64,000 nucleotides of DNA from Meridianimarinicoccus roseus (lineage in GTDB: Bacteria > Pseudomonadota > Alphaproteobacteria > Rhodobacterales > Rhodobacteraceae), in the NCBI RefSeq assembly GCF_003172915.1, contig NZ_QGKU01000026.1, positions 124,001-188,000 on the forward strand, given 5' to 3'. Below the pieces are notes generated by a model. That model was not told where the DNA came from. It saw only the letters and a list, made by a program, of their open reading frames with translations, and searched no databases. Below, in pieces: positions 25,500-35,249 of the stretch; within the stretch, counting starts at the first letter, position 1, and the number at the start of each line of letters is the position of its first letter. The translations under genes were made by a program, and so were the position numbers.

Positions 25500-26945
25500 A
25501 TGATTGATTTCAGGCCCGTGGGATATGTGATCGGTTTTCTCGTCGCAGTGCTGGGCACGACCATGATCGTGCCGGTGATCATCGACCTGCGGCAGGGCAA
25601 CGGCAACTGGGTCGCGTTCGTGGAAAGTGCGGCGATCAGCATCGGGATCGGCGGCGCGATGGCGATTTCCTGCGCCAACAGCACGCGCGAGAAGCTCTCG
25701 CTGCAGCAAATCTTCCTCCTGACCTCGGGTGTGTGGGTGGTGTTGCCAGTGTTCGGCGCGCTGCCCTTCTGGATCGGCGAGACGGATGCGGATTTCGTCG
25801 ATGCCTTTTTCGAGGCGATGTCCGGGCTGACCACCACCGGGTCCACCGTTCTGAGCGGGCTCGACGGAATGTCGGAGGGCGTGCTGCTGTGGCGCGGGAT
25901 GCTGCAATGGTTCGGCGGGGTCGGCATCATCGTCGTGGCGATGGTTTTCCTGCCTGAACTGGGCGTCGGCGGCATGCAGATCTTCAAATCCGAAGGGTTC
26001 GAGACGGACGGCAAGATCCTGCCACGTGCGCGGGCGATCGCGGCGCAGATATCTGTGATCTACCTTGCGTTGACAGTGGGCTGTGCGATGCTTTACGCGG
26101 CGCTGGGGATGGCTGGGTTCGACGCGCTGGTGCATGCGATGACGACCGTGTCCACGGGTGGTTTTTCCAATTACGATGCATCTTTCGGGCGGTTCGACGC
26201 TGCGCTGCACTATGTGTGCACGCTGTTCATGGTCCTCGCTGCACTGCCGTTCGTGCGTTACGTGCAGATCGTCGGCGGCCATACCGGGCCGTTGCTGCGC
26301 GACAGGCAGATCCGCACCTTCCTTGTGATCATCGGCATCGTGACGCTGGCGCTGACGCTGTACCTGTGGAAGGCCGACGGCATGAGCGAGCTGTCGTTCC
26401 GAGAGGCGTTGTTCAACTCGGTTTCGGTGATTACGGGAACGGGCTATGCCAGCGCCGACTACGGCGGCTGGGGCGCCTTCCCGGTTGCGGTGATCTTTTT
26501 CACCGGCCTGATCGGCGGGTGCGCAGGATCGACGGCCTGTTCGATCAAGGTGTTCCGCTATCAGCTTTTGTTCGCATCGCTGCGGGCGCAGATCCGACGC
26601 ATCCATTCGCCCAACGCGATCTTCGTGCCGCGCTATGACGGCCGGCCGGTGTCGGACGCTGTGCTGTCGTCCGTGATGGTGTTCTTCGTGACCTTCATCC
26701 TGCTTCTGGGGCTGTTCTCGGTCGCGTTGGGGCTGACTGGGCTCGACGTGCTGACCTCGGTGTCGGGGGCGGCGACGGCGATCGCCAATATCGGGCCGGG
26801 CCTCGGGCCGATCATCGGGCCGACCGGCAATTTTGCCACCCTGAACGATACCGCGAAATGGCTTTTGTGCGCCGCGATGTTGCTGGGGCGGCTGGAATTG
26901 CTTGCGGTACTGGTGATCCTGACACCGGATTTCTGGCGCGACTGA
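25500..26945 (+). CDS. trkH: TrkH family potassium uptake protein
   Basis: A 481-residue multi-pass inner-membrane protein that forms the potassium-conducting subunit of Trk-type uptake, normally gated by TrkA. The four pore-loop selectivity regions are visible around [42 protein letters not shown] and [15 protein letters not shown], each carrying the central Gly. ATG 25500 starts at the first membrane helix ([14 protein letters not shown]); the longer frame upstream overlaps the metallopeptidase gene. The ribosome-binding site is weak. No trkA is present in the window. Confidence 0.93.
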   Translation: MIDFRPVGYVIGFLVAVLGTTMIVPVIIDLRQGNGNWVAFVESAAISIGIGGAMAISCANSTREKLSLQQIFLLTSGVWVVLPVFGALPFWIGETDADFVDAFFEAMSGLTTTGSTVLSGLDGMSEGVLLWRGMLQWFGGVGIIVVAMVFLPELGVGGMQIFKSEGFETDGKILPRARAIAAQISVIYLALTVGCAMLYAALGMAGFDALVHAMTTVSTGGFSNYDASFGRFDAALHYVCTLFMVLAALPFVRYVQIVGGHTGPLLRDRQIRTFLVIIGIVTLALTLYLWKADGMSELSFREALFNSVSVITGTGYASADYGGWGAFPVAVIFFTGLIGGCAGSTACSIKVFRYQLLFASLRAQIRRIHSPNAIFVPRYDGRPVSDAVLSSVMVFFVTFILLLGLFSVALGLTGLDVLTSVSGAATAIANIGPGLGPIIGPTGNFATLNDTAKWLLCAAMLLGRLELLAVLVILTPDFWRD

Positions 26946-27088
26946 CCTGTTCTGCAGCCGCTCCCTGGCGGGACTTGGCGTTGCTCCCGGTCAGGCCGGG
27001 GGCGGTTGTGCCCGGCAGCGGGCCGGGCCGATTGACCCCGCCCGCGCGCTTGCCTATGCAAGCCGCGACTACCAAGCCGGAGAGCCCG

Positions 27089-28015
27089 ATGCCCGCACCG
27101 ACCCGCCCCGACAGCTTCCAGGACATCATCCTGCGGCTTCAGACTTACTGGGCGGCGAAGGGCTGCGCGGTGCTGCAACCCTATGACATGGAAGTGGGGG
27201 CGGGCACCTTCCATCCCGGCACCACGCTGCGCAGCCTCGGAAGCCGACCCTGGACGGCCGCCTACGTACAACCCTCGCGGCGGCCCACCGACGGACGCTA
27301 TGGCGAGAACCCGAACCGGCTGCAGCACTACTACCAGTTCCAGGTGCTTATCAAACCCAGTCCGCCCGACCTTCAGGACCTGTATCTCGGCAGTCTCGAA
27401 GCCATCGGCATCGACATGGATCTGCATGACATCCGCTTCGTTGAGGACGACTGGGAAAGCCCGACGCTGGGCGCCTGGGGGCTCGGCTGGGAGGTCTGGT
27501 GCGATGGCATGGAAGTCTCGCAGTTCACCTACTTCCAGCAGGTCGGCGGGCATGAATGTCGTCCCGTGTCGGGCGAGCTGACCTATGGTCTCGAACGGCT
27601 GGCGATGTACGTGCTGGGCATCGATCACGTGATGGACATGCCGTTCAACAGCCCCGCCGCGCCGATCCCGCTCACCTATGGCGACGTGTTCCGGCAGGCC
27701 GAAGAGGAATACTCGCGCTACAATTTCGACGTGGCTTGCACCGAGACGCTGCTGGCGCAGTTCAAGGACGCCGAGAAGCAATGCCTTTCCATCCTCGCAG
27801 AGCCGCAGGACGACCCCAAGACCGGCAAGCGGATCGTGATGGCGCAGCCCGCCTATGATCAGTGCATCAAGGCGTCGCACCTGTTCAACCTTCTGGACGC
27901 GCGGGGCGTGATCTCGGTCACGGAACGGCAGGCCTATATCGGGCGCGTGCGCGCGTTGGCCAAGGCCTGCGCCGACGCCTTCGTGCAGACCGGCGCGGCC
28001 GGGGCCGCGGCCTGA
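27089..28015 (+). CDS. glyQ: Glycyl-tRNA synthetase alpha subunit
   Basis: The catalytic subunit of the bacterial alpha2-beta2 glycyl-tRNA synthetase. The 308-residue protein begins [35 protein letters not shown] in the usual way. It carries [33 protein letters not shown] (class II motif 2 region) and later [15 protein letters not shown] 27089 has CCGGAG at 27077-27082; another ATG at 27056 would add 11 residues. The stop overlaps the start of the DUF6446-like gene by one base, and glyS follows, so the two subunits are made from one operon. Confidence 0.96.
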   Translation: MPAPTRPDSFQDIILRLQTYWAAKGCAVLQPYDMEVGAGTFHPGTTLRSLGSRPWTAAYVQPSRRPTDGRYGENPNRLQHYYQFQVLIKPSPPDLQDLYLGSLEAIGIDMDLHDIRFVEDDWESPTLGAWGLGWEVWCDGMEVSQFTYFQQVGGHECRPVSGELTYGLERLAMYVLGIDHVMDMPFNSPAAPIPLTYGDVFRQAEEEYSRYNFDVACTETLLAQFKDAEKQCLSILAEPQDDPKTGKRIVMAQPAYDQCIKASHLFNLLDARGVISVTERQAYIGRVRALAKACADAFVQTGAAGAAA

Positions 28016-28536
28016 TGGGCAAGATCCTTGCGGCCTTCATCGTTGTGACCGCTTTGGTTGCCGGGGCGGGCATGTACTACCTGCAGGTCTACGCGTTCTA
28101 CGAGGACGTCAGCGCACGCGAGGCAGTGATCCGCCTGACGCCGCGCGCGGCCGGTGCGCCTGAAGCGATCGGCGCGCGCGACATCAGCGCCATCGATGCG
28201 GACAGCAGCCCGATCCGCTTCCGGGCCTGCTTTCGCAGCGATGTCCCGCCCGAAGTGCTGGCCGAAAACTTCCGCGCCTATCCCGACGCCGAACCGCTGA
28301 CCGCGCCGGGCTGGTTCGATTGCTTCGATGCCGAGGAGATCGGCACCGCCCTGGAAAGCGGCGCCGCGCTTGCATTCCTCGGCACGTCCGACATCACCTA
28401 TGGCATCGACCGCGTCATCGCCGTGCTGCCGGATGGGCGCGGCTTTGCCTGGCACCAGATCAACAGCTGCGGCGAGGTGGTCTTCGACGGCCAGCCCGTC
28501 CCCGATGGCTGTCCCCCACCACCCGAAAGCGACTGA
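28015..28536 (+). CDS. DUF6446-like membrane-anchored protein between glyQ and glyS
   Basis: A 173-residue protein with a single N-terminal membrane helix (KILAAFIVVTALVAGAGMYYLQ), likely a signal anchor placing the rest in the periplasm. The body has three conserved-looking Cys (FRACFRS, WFDCFDAEE and NSCGEVVFDG) and ends in a Pro-rich tail. It matches the protein usually found between glyQ and glyS in Rhodobacterales (DUF6446). Function unknown. It is joined tightly to both neighbours (one-base overlap upstream, four-base gap downstream), so it is translated with the synthetase, but a role in tRNA charging is not implied. Confidence 0.75.
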   Translation: MGKILAAFIVVTALVAGAGMYYLQVYAFYEDVSAREAVIRLTPRAAGAPEAIGARDISAIDADSSPIRFRACFRSDVPPEVLAENFRAYPDAEPLTAPGWFDCFDAEEIGTALESGAALAFLGTSDITYGIDRVIAVLPDGRGFAWHQINSCGEVVFDGQPVPDGCPPPPESD

Positions 28537-28540
28537 CCCC

Positions 28541-30811
28541 ATGCCCGACCTTCTGATCGAACTCTTTTCCGAGGAAATTCCCGCGCGGATGCAGGCGCGG
28601 GCGGCGGCGGACCTGCAAAGGCTGGTGACCGACGGCGTGGTCGAGGCCGGTCTGACATATGCCGGCGCGCGCGCCTTCGCCACGCCGCGCAGGCTAGCAC
28701 TGACGGTGCAGGGGCTGACCGCGCAAAGCCCAACCACCCGTGAGGAACGCAAGGGGCCGCGGGTCGATGCCCCGGACAAGGCGATCGAGGGGTTCTGCAA
28801 GTCGGTGGGCGTTTCGCGCGGCGACCTGGAGGTGCGGGACGACAAGAAGGGGCAGGTTTATTTCGCTATACTGACGCGCGAGGGACGGCCCGCCGCGCAG
28901 ATCGTCGCCGAGGTGCTGGAGGCCGCGATCCGCAACTTCCCTTGGCCGAAATCCATGCGCTGGGGCGCGGGGGATCTGCGCTGGGTGCGCCCGCTGCATT
29001 CGATCCTGTGCATCCTAAGCGACGAGGCCGGGGCCGAGGTGGTCCCGCTCGAGGTCGGGGGAATCGTCGCAGGAGCAGTCACCCGCGGCCATCGATTCAT
29101 GGCGCCGGAGCCGTTTTCCGTCGCCTCTTTCGAGGACTACGCGGCGAAGTTGAAGCGTGCCAATGTGTTGCTCGACCCGGAGGAGCGCGCCGGGCAGATC
29201 TGGCACGATGCGGGCAACGCGGCCTTTGCGCAGGGGCTGGAACTGGTCGAGGACCAAGGCCTGCTGGCTGAGGTCGCTGGTCTGGTGGAATGGCCCGTGG
29301 TGCTGATGGGAGAGATCGACGCTGCGTTCCGGGGGCTGCCCCCGGAAGTGCTCAAGACCTCCATGAAGGAGCACCAGAAGTTCTTCTCGGTGCGCAATGC
29401 GGCCGAGGGTGGGCAGATCACGCATTTCGTGACCGTCGCGAACCGCGAGACGGCGGATGACGGCGCGACGATCCTTGCGGGCAACCGCAAGGTCCTGTCG
29501 GCGCGGCTGTCGGATGCGCGGTTCTTCTGGGAGAACGACCGCCGCATCGCGGAGTCCGGGATGGGCGCGTGGCTGGAGACGCTCGAGAACGTGACGTTCC
29601 ACGCCAAGCTGGGATCGCAGGCGGACCGGATCGCACGCATCGCGGCATTGGCGCGGGAGCTTGCGCCGGTGGTCGGTGCCGATGCGGACGCGGCCGAGCA
29701 GGCGGCGAAGCTGGCCAAGGCTGATCTGGCGTCCGAGATGGTCTATGAGTTCCCTGAACTTCAGGGCGTGATGGGTCGGTATTACGCTGCGATGGCTGGC
29801 GCGTCGGCCGAGGATGTGGCGGCGGCGGCGCAGGAGCATTACGCGCCGCTGGGCCCGTCCGATGCGGTGCCGACCGCGCCTGTGTCGGTCGCCGTGGCGC
29901 TGGCCGACAAGATCGACATGCTGACCGGGTTCTGGGCGATCGACGAGAAGCCGACCGGGAGCAAGGACCCCTTCGCCCTCCGCCGCGCCGCGCTGGGGGT
30001 GATCCGGCTGGTGCTGGATAATGGAGTGCGAATTAGCCTCAAGGATGTGACAGGAAAGCAATCTGATTTCGTTGTCCTAGATATTGTTTCGAACAAGCAC
30101 AAAGCAGATGAGCAAGCTGATGCTTTGAACGCGGCGCGAAAATACCTTGCCAAGGCACGCGCTACCACAAACCGAAATATGACTGCTATTTCGGCCGCCG
30201 AGAGCGCAGTAAGAGAGCTAGAAATAGACGCCCGCAATACTGTTAATGAAGTAACCAGCGCTCTTCAGAACCTTAAGACTCTTCCGGTCGAACTCATCTC
30301 GTTTCTCCATGACCGTTTAAAGATTTTCTTGCGCGACAAGGGCGTTCCCCATGACGTGATTGACGCCTGCCTTGCCATGCCGGGCGCCGACGACCTCACG
30401 CTGCTGGTCAAGCGGGCCGAGGCGCTGGCGGCATTCCTGAAGACCGAGGCCGGTGAAAACCTGATCCAGGGGTTCAAGCGTGCCAACAACATCCTGACGC
30501 AGGCCGAAGAGGCGGACGGGGTGGAGTATTCCTTCGGTCCCGACGCCAAGCTTGCGGAAACCGACGAGGAACGCGCGCTCTTCGCCGCGCTCGAGCGCGA
30601 GGGCGCCGCGATCTCCTCGGCCATCGAGGCCGAGGATTTCGCGTCGGCCATGCGGGGCATGGCCTCCCTCCGCCAGCCCATAGACGGGTTCTTCGAGGCG
30701 GTGCAGGTCAACGCGCAGAGCCAGATCGTGCGGCGCAACCGGCTGAACCTGCTGCACCTGATCCGCGCCACCTGTCTGCAGGTCGCCGACCTGACCCGGC
30801 TAGCGGGCTGA
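28541..30811 (+). CDS. glyS: Glycyl-tRNA synthetase beta subunit, with an unusual internal insertion
   Basis: The tRNA-binding subunit of the heterotetrameric glycyl-tRNA synthetase. It opens with LLIELFSEEIPARMQARA, then carries the HD-like and anticodon-binding regions (TSMKEHQKFFSV, ARFFWENDRR, LADKIDMLTGFWAIDEKPTGSKDPFALRRAALGVIRL). The 756 residues exceed the roughly 690 of E. coli GlyS. The excess sits at about residues 498-584, between the conserved DNGVR and LISFLHDRLKIFLRDKG segments. That insertion is helical, Lys/Ala/Asp-rich, A+T-richer and uses codons such as AGA, ATA and CTA that are rare nearby. Flanking motifs are intact, so the enzyme should be functional. Confidence 0.95.
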   Translation: MPDLLIELFSEEIPARMQARAAADLQRLVTDGVVEAGLTYAGARAFATPRRLALTVQGLTAQSPTTREERKGPRVDAPDKAIEGFCKSVGVSRGDLEVRDDKKGQVYFAILTREGRPAAQIVAEVLEAAIRNFPWPKSMRWGAGDLRWVRPLHSILCILSDEAGAEVVPLEVGGIVAGAVTRGHRFMAPEPFSVASFEDYAAKLKRANVLLDPEERAGQIWHDAGNAAFAQGLELVEDQGLLAEVAGLVEWPVVLMGEIDAAFRGLPPEVLKTSMKEHQKFFSVRNAAEGGQITHFVTVANRETADDGATILAGNRKVLSARLSDARFFWENDRRIAESGMGAWLETLENVTFHAKLGSQADRIARIAALARELAPVVGADADAAEQAAKLAKADLASEMVYEFPELQGVMGRYYAAMAGASAEDVAAAAQEHYAPLGPSDAVPTAPVSVAVALADKIDMLTGFWAIDEKPTGSKDPFALRRAALGVIRLVLDNGVRISLKDVTGKQSDFVVLDIVSNKHKADEQADALNAARKYLAKARATTNRNMTAISAAESAVRELEIDARNTVNEVTSALQNLKTLPVELISFLHDRLKIFLRDKGVPHDVIDACLAMPGADDLTLLVKRAEALAAFLKTEAGENLIQGFKRANNILTQAEEADGVEYSFGPDAKLAETDEERALFAALEREGAAISSAIEAEDFASAMRGMASLRQPIDGFFEAVQVNAQSQIVRRNRLNLLHLIRATCLQVADLTRLAG
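30032..30292 (+). other. A+T-richer in-frame insertion within glyS
   Basis: This stretch encodes about 87 residues absent from the standard GlyS layout. By my count 30061-30300 has 115 G+C in 240 bases (about 48%), well below the surrounding gene, and codons AGA, CTA, ATA and TTA appear. The product is predicted mostly alpha-helical (ADEQADALNAARKYLAKA, and SAAESAVRELEI). Boundaries are approximate. I saw no inverted repeats, intein motifs or transposase remains at the edges. Confidence 0.6.
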
Positions 30812-30863
30812 ACGGACGCGAAGCGCCCTTTTCAGCTTGCCCCTGGCCGGTTAACGTCGCGCC

Positions 30864-33416
30864 ATGCAGAAGCTCGTCACCTTCAAGGAATACACGGCGG
30901 TCACGCCCACCGCGCCGATCAGCCGGAACCAGCACGGGTTCCGGGCCAAGTGCCTGCAACGGCTGATCCGAATGGGCCTTCCGGTGCCGCGCACCGTCGC
31001 ACTGTCCTTCGAGACGGTGCAGGCGATCGCGGGCGGGCGGATGCCCGATGTTGCGCGCCTTCTGGCTGGCTTCGGCGCCGCCCCGCTGGTTTCGGTGCGT
31101 TCCAGCAGCCAGGACCCGGCCTGGGGCGGGCCGAATGCGGTACTGAACATCGGCATGAACGATGCGCGCTATGCGGAGTTCTGCGAGACGCTCGGCGAGA
31201 CGGCGGCGAGCGCGCTTTACCTCAGGTTCATCCAGACCTACGCGGTGCGCGCGGCTCACCTTGATGCGGCGCTGTTCGATCCCGGTGAGGAGGAGGGCCA
31301 TGCCGCCGTCGCCGCCGCGCTGCGCGCCTACGAGGCCGAGACAGAGAGCCATTTTCCGCAAGACCCGGAAGAGCAGCTTGCAGGCGTTTTGCGGTCGATG
31401 GCGCGCGCCTGGCAAAGCACGTCCACTCGCCTTCTGCGCCAGGCCCGCGGCGCGCCCGCCGATGCGGGGCTTGGGCTTGTGGTGCAGGAAATGGCCCTTG
31501 GCGTTGGCGCGGTCGAAAGTGGAGCGGGCATCATCCAGTTCATCGACCCGGTGAGCGGCAAGCCGCAGATCACCGGGCGTTACATGAGCCAGAGCCAGGG
31601 GCGCGACGCGGTCACCCAGCGCGAGCGCGCGCTCTTTCTGACGCGCGACAGCCGTGGCGCATCGCTGGAGGAGTTGTGCCCGGACCTGTTCGATGAGTTG
31701 ATCGCGCATGGCGAGGCGTGCCGCAGCCGTCTGCGCGACGAGATGCAGCTGGAATTCACCATTGCGGCGGGACGCCTTGCCATCATTGATGCCGTGATCG
31801 TGCCGCGCAGTGCGCGCGCGTCGGTTCAGGTGGTGGTGGCGCTGGCACAGGACGACGTGATCACCCGGTCCGAAGCGCTGTTGCGTGTGCCTCCGCGTGC
31901 GCTGAACGAGGTGCTGCACCCGCAGATCGACCCGGCCACCCCGCGCACCCGCATTGTACGCGGCATCGCGGCCAGCCCCGGTGCGGCGGCGGGCAAGCTG
32001 GTATTTTCGTCCACCGTGGCGCAGGCGATGGCCGCGCAGGACGAACCCTGCATCCTCGTGAAACGCGAAACCAGCCCCGAGGACGTGCGCGGGATGCATG
32101 CCGCCCGTGGAGTGCTGACCGAACGCGGGGGGATCACGAGCCATGCCGCGGTGATCGCGCGCGGTCTTGGCGTGCCCTGCGTGGTCGGTGCTTCCGAGTT
32201 GTCCATCGACAAGAAAGCCCGCGTGATGCGCACGGCGTCTGGCCAGGTTCTGCGCGAGGGCGATCTCGTGACGATCGACGGCACGTCTGGAGAGATCCTG
32301 GCGGGGGTGGTGCCGATGCTGGAACCCGCGCTGGACGAGGCGTTCGAGACGTTCCTTGGCTGGGCGGACGAGGTGCGCGACATCGGCATTCGCGTCAACG
32401 CTGACACGCCAGAGGACGCGCAGCTTGCCAGCCGGTTTGCCGCCGAGGGGATCGGCCTTTGCCGGACAGAGCACATGTTCTTCGCCGAGGACCGTCTGAC
32501 CGCCATGCGCGAGCTGATCTTCGCTGACCTGCCCGAGGATCGCGCCGATGCGCTGGCGCAGCTTCTTCCGATGCAGCGCGCAGATTTCACGCAGATCTTC
32601 CGCATCATGGCCGGCAAGCCGGTCTGCATCCGCCTTTTCGATCCGCCGCTGCACGAGTTCCTACCCCATGACAGGCAGGGCACGCTCGACCTTGCCGAGG
32701 CGCTGAACCGGCCGTTCAGCGACGTGCAGCGACGCATCGACAGCCTTCGCGAATACAATCCGATGCTGGGCATGCGCGGGGTCCGGCTTGGCCTGACGGT
32801 GCCCGAGATCTACGACATGCAGGCGCGCGCGATCTTCGAGGCGGCGCTGGATGCGTCTGCCGGGGGCGACAAGCCCGTTGTGCCGGAAATCATGATCCCG
32901 CTGGTATCCGCCTGCCGCGAGGTCGAGATCGTGACCACCCGGATCGAGGCGGTGGCCCATGCCGTGCAGGCCGAGCGGGGCGAGACGCTTACCTACCGGA
33001 TCGGCGTGATGGTGGAAACACCGCGCGCCGCGCTGCGCGCCGCCGACATCGTGCGTTTCTGTCACTTCCTGAGCTTCGGAACCAATGATCTGACGCAGAT
33101 GACCTATGGCCTGTCGCGCGACGACGCGGGCCGGTTCATGGCCAGCTACGTGCGTCAGGGCGTGTTCCCCGAGGATCCGTTCCACACGCTCGACCGCGAG
33201 GGCGTGGGTGAACTTCTGGTGCTGGGCGCCGAGCGTGGCCGCAAGGTGCGGCCGGACGTGGTGCTGTCGATCTGCGGTGAACATGGCGGCAACAGCGAAT
33301 CCATCGCCTTCTGCCGCGATGCCGGCTTCGACTACGTGTCGTGCTCGCCCTACCGCGTGCCACTGGCGCGGCTTGCGGCGGCGCAGATTGCGCTGAATTC
33401 CGCCGATCCAACTTGA
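30864..33416 (+). CDS. ppdK: Divergent pyruvate phosphate dikinase-like protein
   Basis: An 850-residue protein with the PPDK layout: N-terminal ATP-grasp domain, central phosphohistidine domain, C-terminal PEP/pyruvate barrel. The swivelling domain has His427 in GGITSHAAVIARGLG, and the barrel has Cys804 in SICGEHGG with FGTNDLTQMTYG before it, both as in active enzymes. The N-terminus is unusual. It lacks the standard KWVY...GGKGANLAEM opening, and the usual PGMMDTVLNLG loop is replaced by AWGGPNAVLNIG. ATP use may therefore differ, or the ATP-grasp half may be degenerate. It lies 52 bases after glyS. Confidence 0.82.
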   Translation: MQKLVTFKEYTAVTPTAPISRNQHGFRAKCLQRLIRMGLPVPRTVALSFETVQAIAGGRMPDVARLLAGFGAAPLVSVRSSSQDPAWGGPNAVLNIGMNDARYAEFCETLGETAASALYLRFIQTYAVRAAHLDAALFDPGEEEGHAAVAAALRAYEAETESHFPQDPEEQLAGVLRSMARAWQSTSTRLLRQARGAPADAGLGLVVQEMALGVGAVESGAGIIQFIDPVSGKPQITGRYMSQSQGRDAVTQRERALFLTRDSRGASLEELCPDLFDELIAHGEACRSRLRDEMQLEFTIAAGRLAIIDAVIVPRSARASVQVVVALAQDDVITRSEALLRVPPRALNEVLHPQIDPATPRTRIVRGIAASPGAAAGKLVFSSTVAQAMAAQDEPCILVKRETSPEDVRGMHAARGVLTERGGITSHAAVIARGLGVPCVVGASELSIDKKARVMRTASGQVLREGDLVTIDGTSGEILAGVVPMLEPALDEAFETFLGWADEVRDIGIRVNADTPEDAQLASRFAAEGIGLCRTEHMFFAEDRLTAMRELIFADLPEDRADALAQLLPMQRADFTQIFRIMAGKPVCIRLFDPPLHEFLPHDRQGTLDLAEALNRPFSDVQRRIDSLREYNPMLGMRGVRLGLTVPEIYDMQARAIFEAALDASAGGDKPVVPEIMIPLVSACREVEIVTTRIEAVAHAVQAERGETLTYRIGVMVETPRAALRAADIVRFCHFLSFGTNDLTQMTYGLSRDDAGRFMASYVRQGVFPEDPFHTLDREGVGELLVLGAERGRKVRPDVVLSICGEHGGNSESIAFCRDAGFDYVSCSPYRVPLARLAAAQIALNSADPT

Positions 33417-33566
33417 TCGACCAAGCCCCTGTTGCGAAAAGGATTTGGTTCAAATCTTCACCATGATTTCGCGTCAGGTTAACGCTCAGGCGACCCTGCG
33501 GCAGGCGTGAATTTGCCAAGTGGCTTTGCACACGGGTAAGACCCGAACGGAACAAGAGCTACTTTG

Positions 33567-34271
33567 GTGAACGACGTGTCCCTACATTCTGTCATGCGAG
33601 TGGCATACTTTTGCATATGTGCGGTCGCGCTGTCTGCCGGAGCCGCGACGGCGGGCGCGACGGTCAGCTCCTCGAACGACCCCAGCGCCGGGCTTGGCAG
33701 CCAGTTGAGCGCGCTGTTCGGTCAGGAAAAGACGGCGATCTCGGGTATCGACCGGGACCAGCTTCGCAGCTTCGTTGCGCCGTCGGTCGCACCCGGCGAA
33801 ATCGCCCAGGTCACCTTCTCGCGCCAGTGGCTCGCCGGGTTGAACCTGCCCGGCAAGATCAAGGACGAGAGCCTTCAGTGCCTGGCCGAGGCTCTGTATT
33901 TCGAAGCGCGCGGTGAAAGCGTGAAAGGCCAGTTCGCCGTGGCCGAAGTGATTCTGAACCGGGTGGCGTCGTCGTCCTATCCCGACACGGTCTGCGACGT
34001 GATCAACCAGGGAACAGGGCGCAAGTACCAGTGCCAGTTCACATATACTTGCGACGGGCATCCCGAAACGATCCGCGAGGCAGCGGCGTTCGAACAGGTT
34101 CGCAAGGTGGCCTATGTCAGCCTGCAGGGCGTCGCGGAGCCGCTGACCGATGGTGCGACGCATTATCATACGACCAATGTCAGTCCGTCCTGGGCCCGCA
34201 AGTTCCCGCGCACGGCCACGATCGGCGTACATCGGTTCTATCGCCAGCCCACGCAGGTGGTGCAGCGCTGA
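33567..34271 (+). CDS. SleB-like cell wall hydrolase
   Basis: A 234-residue exported hydrolase of the SleB/Hydrolase_2 type, which cleaves peptidoglycan glycan strands. The catalytic domain contains CLAEALYFEARGESVKGQFAVAEVILNR, with the conserved Glu residues, then QCQFTYTCDG and THYHTTNVSPSWARKFPRTATIG. A signal sequence is present near the start (RVAYFCICAVALSAGAATAGA). The start is uncertain: GTG 33567 has a purine-rich AAGAG nine bases before it, while ATG 33594 begins right at the signal peptide but has no ribosome-binding site. It precedes folB by 57 bases. Confidence 0.85.
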   Translation: MNDVSLHSVMRVAYFCICAVALSAGAATAGATVSSSNDPSAGLGSQLSALFGQEKTAISGIDRDQLRSFVAPSVAPGEIAQVTFSRQWLAGLNLPGKIKDESLQCLAEALYFEARGESVKGQFAVAEVILNRVASSSYPDTVCDVINQGTGRKYQCQFTYTCDGHPETIREAAAFEQVRKVAYVSLQGVAEPLTDGATHYHTTNVSPSWARKFPRTATIGVHRFYRQPTQVVQR

Positions 34272-34328
34272 AAACTGGTTTAGGTCTGCCCGAAACGTCC
34301 CGACCCGTGACACCGGAGCTGACCTGCC

Positions 34329-35249
34329 TTGACCAGACCGACCGCCCTGACGGCGCAGCACGCCCTGCCTGACACCGACGACCGGCAGGTCACCCCCGAC
34401 CGGATCTTTCTGCGCGACCACGTGGTCGAAGCTGAAATCGGCGCCTTCCAGGCCGAACGCGGCATCACGCAGCGCATTGCCTTCACGCTTGTGGCTGATC
34501 TGTTGCCTGCACAGCGCCAGCCAGTGTCGCCTCACGGGCCGCGCGACGACGTGGATACGATCCTGAGCTACGACGTCCTTCTCGACTCGATTCGGGAGGA
34601 AATCGGGGATCGCCGTATTAATCTGCTTGAAACCTTGGCTGAAGGCATCGCCGCGCGGGTGTTGGCCCATGTCGGCGTGACGCGGCTGCGTATCGTGATC
34701 GAGAAGCTTGACCGGGTGCCGGGAGCGCTGGGGGTGGACATCACCCGCGAACGCCCGCGCGCTGCGGTGATCGATCCTGCGCCCGCCGCGCTTCCGGACA
34801 CCGCGCGCATCGCACTGATCGCACGGGACAGGCTTGCCGCGTCCGATCTCGCGGACTGGGTGCTGGCGCTTGCTGCGGACGGGCCGCTTATCCTGTGCGT
34901 CGATGCGCCGGGTGCGCGGGCGGGGGTGGATCTTCCCGCGCCGGTGCAGCGCCGGGTGGACCTTCTTGCCTTCGAACAGGCGGCGTGGCGGCTTGCAGCG
35001 CGCGATCCGCGCTTCGTGGTGGTGGACAGCCGGACCGAACTGGATTGGGGGCTGCGTAATGGTCAGGTGTCAGTCTGGGCGCCGTGCAAGATGGTCGTCG
35101 ATGCACGCGACGAAGCGCCGACCGGACCAGTCTGCATGACGTCGCTGGTGCCGTGGCTGGCGCGCAGACTTGGCATCAGGCGCATCGACACACTGGGCGC
35201 CGTCACGCCCGCAGACAGCACCGATCTGAGCCTGCGCGCCCATGACTGA
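34329..35249 (+). CDS. folB: Dihydroneopterin aldolase with a long C-terminal extension
   Basis: Cleaves 7,8-dihydroneopterin to 6-hydroxymethyl-dihydropterin and glycolaldehyde in folate synthesis. The FolB domain occupies about residues 22-145: RIFLRDHVVEAEIGAFQAERGITQ, then LSYDVLLDSI, NLLETLAEGIA, and IEKLDRVPGALGVDITRER with the catalytic Lys. A further 160 residues follow that I do not recognise; they contain RIALIARDRLA and PCKMVVDARDEAPTGPVCMTSLV. The start is TTG 34329 with GGAG about ten bases upstream; no ATG fits. It overlaps folP by eight bases, so folB-folP-glmM form an operon. Confidence 0.88.
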   Translation: MTRPTALTAQHALPDTDDRQVTPDRIFLRDHVVEAEIGAFQAERGITQRIAFTLVADLLPAQRQPVSPHGPRDDVDTILSYDVLLDSIREEIGDRRINLLETLAEGIAARVLAHVGVTRLRIVIEKLDRVPGALGVDITRERPRAAVIDPAPAALPDTARIALIARDRLAASDLADWVLALAADGPLILCVDAPGARAGVDLPAPVQRRVDLLAFEQAAWRLAARDPRFVVVDSRTELDWGLRNGQVSVWAPCKMVVDARDEAPTGPVCMTSLVPWLARRLGIRRIDTLGAVTPADSTDLSLRAHD

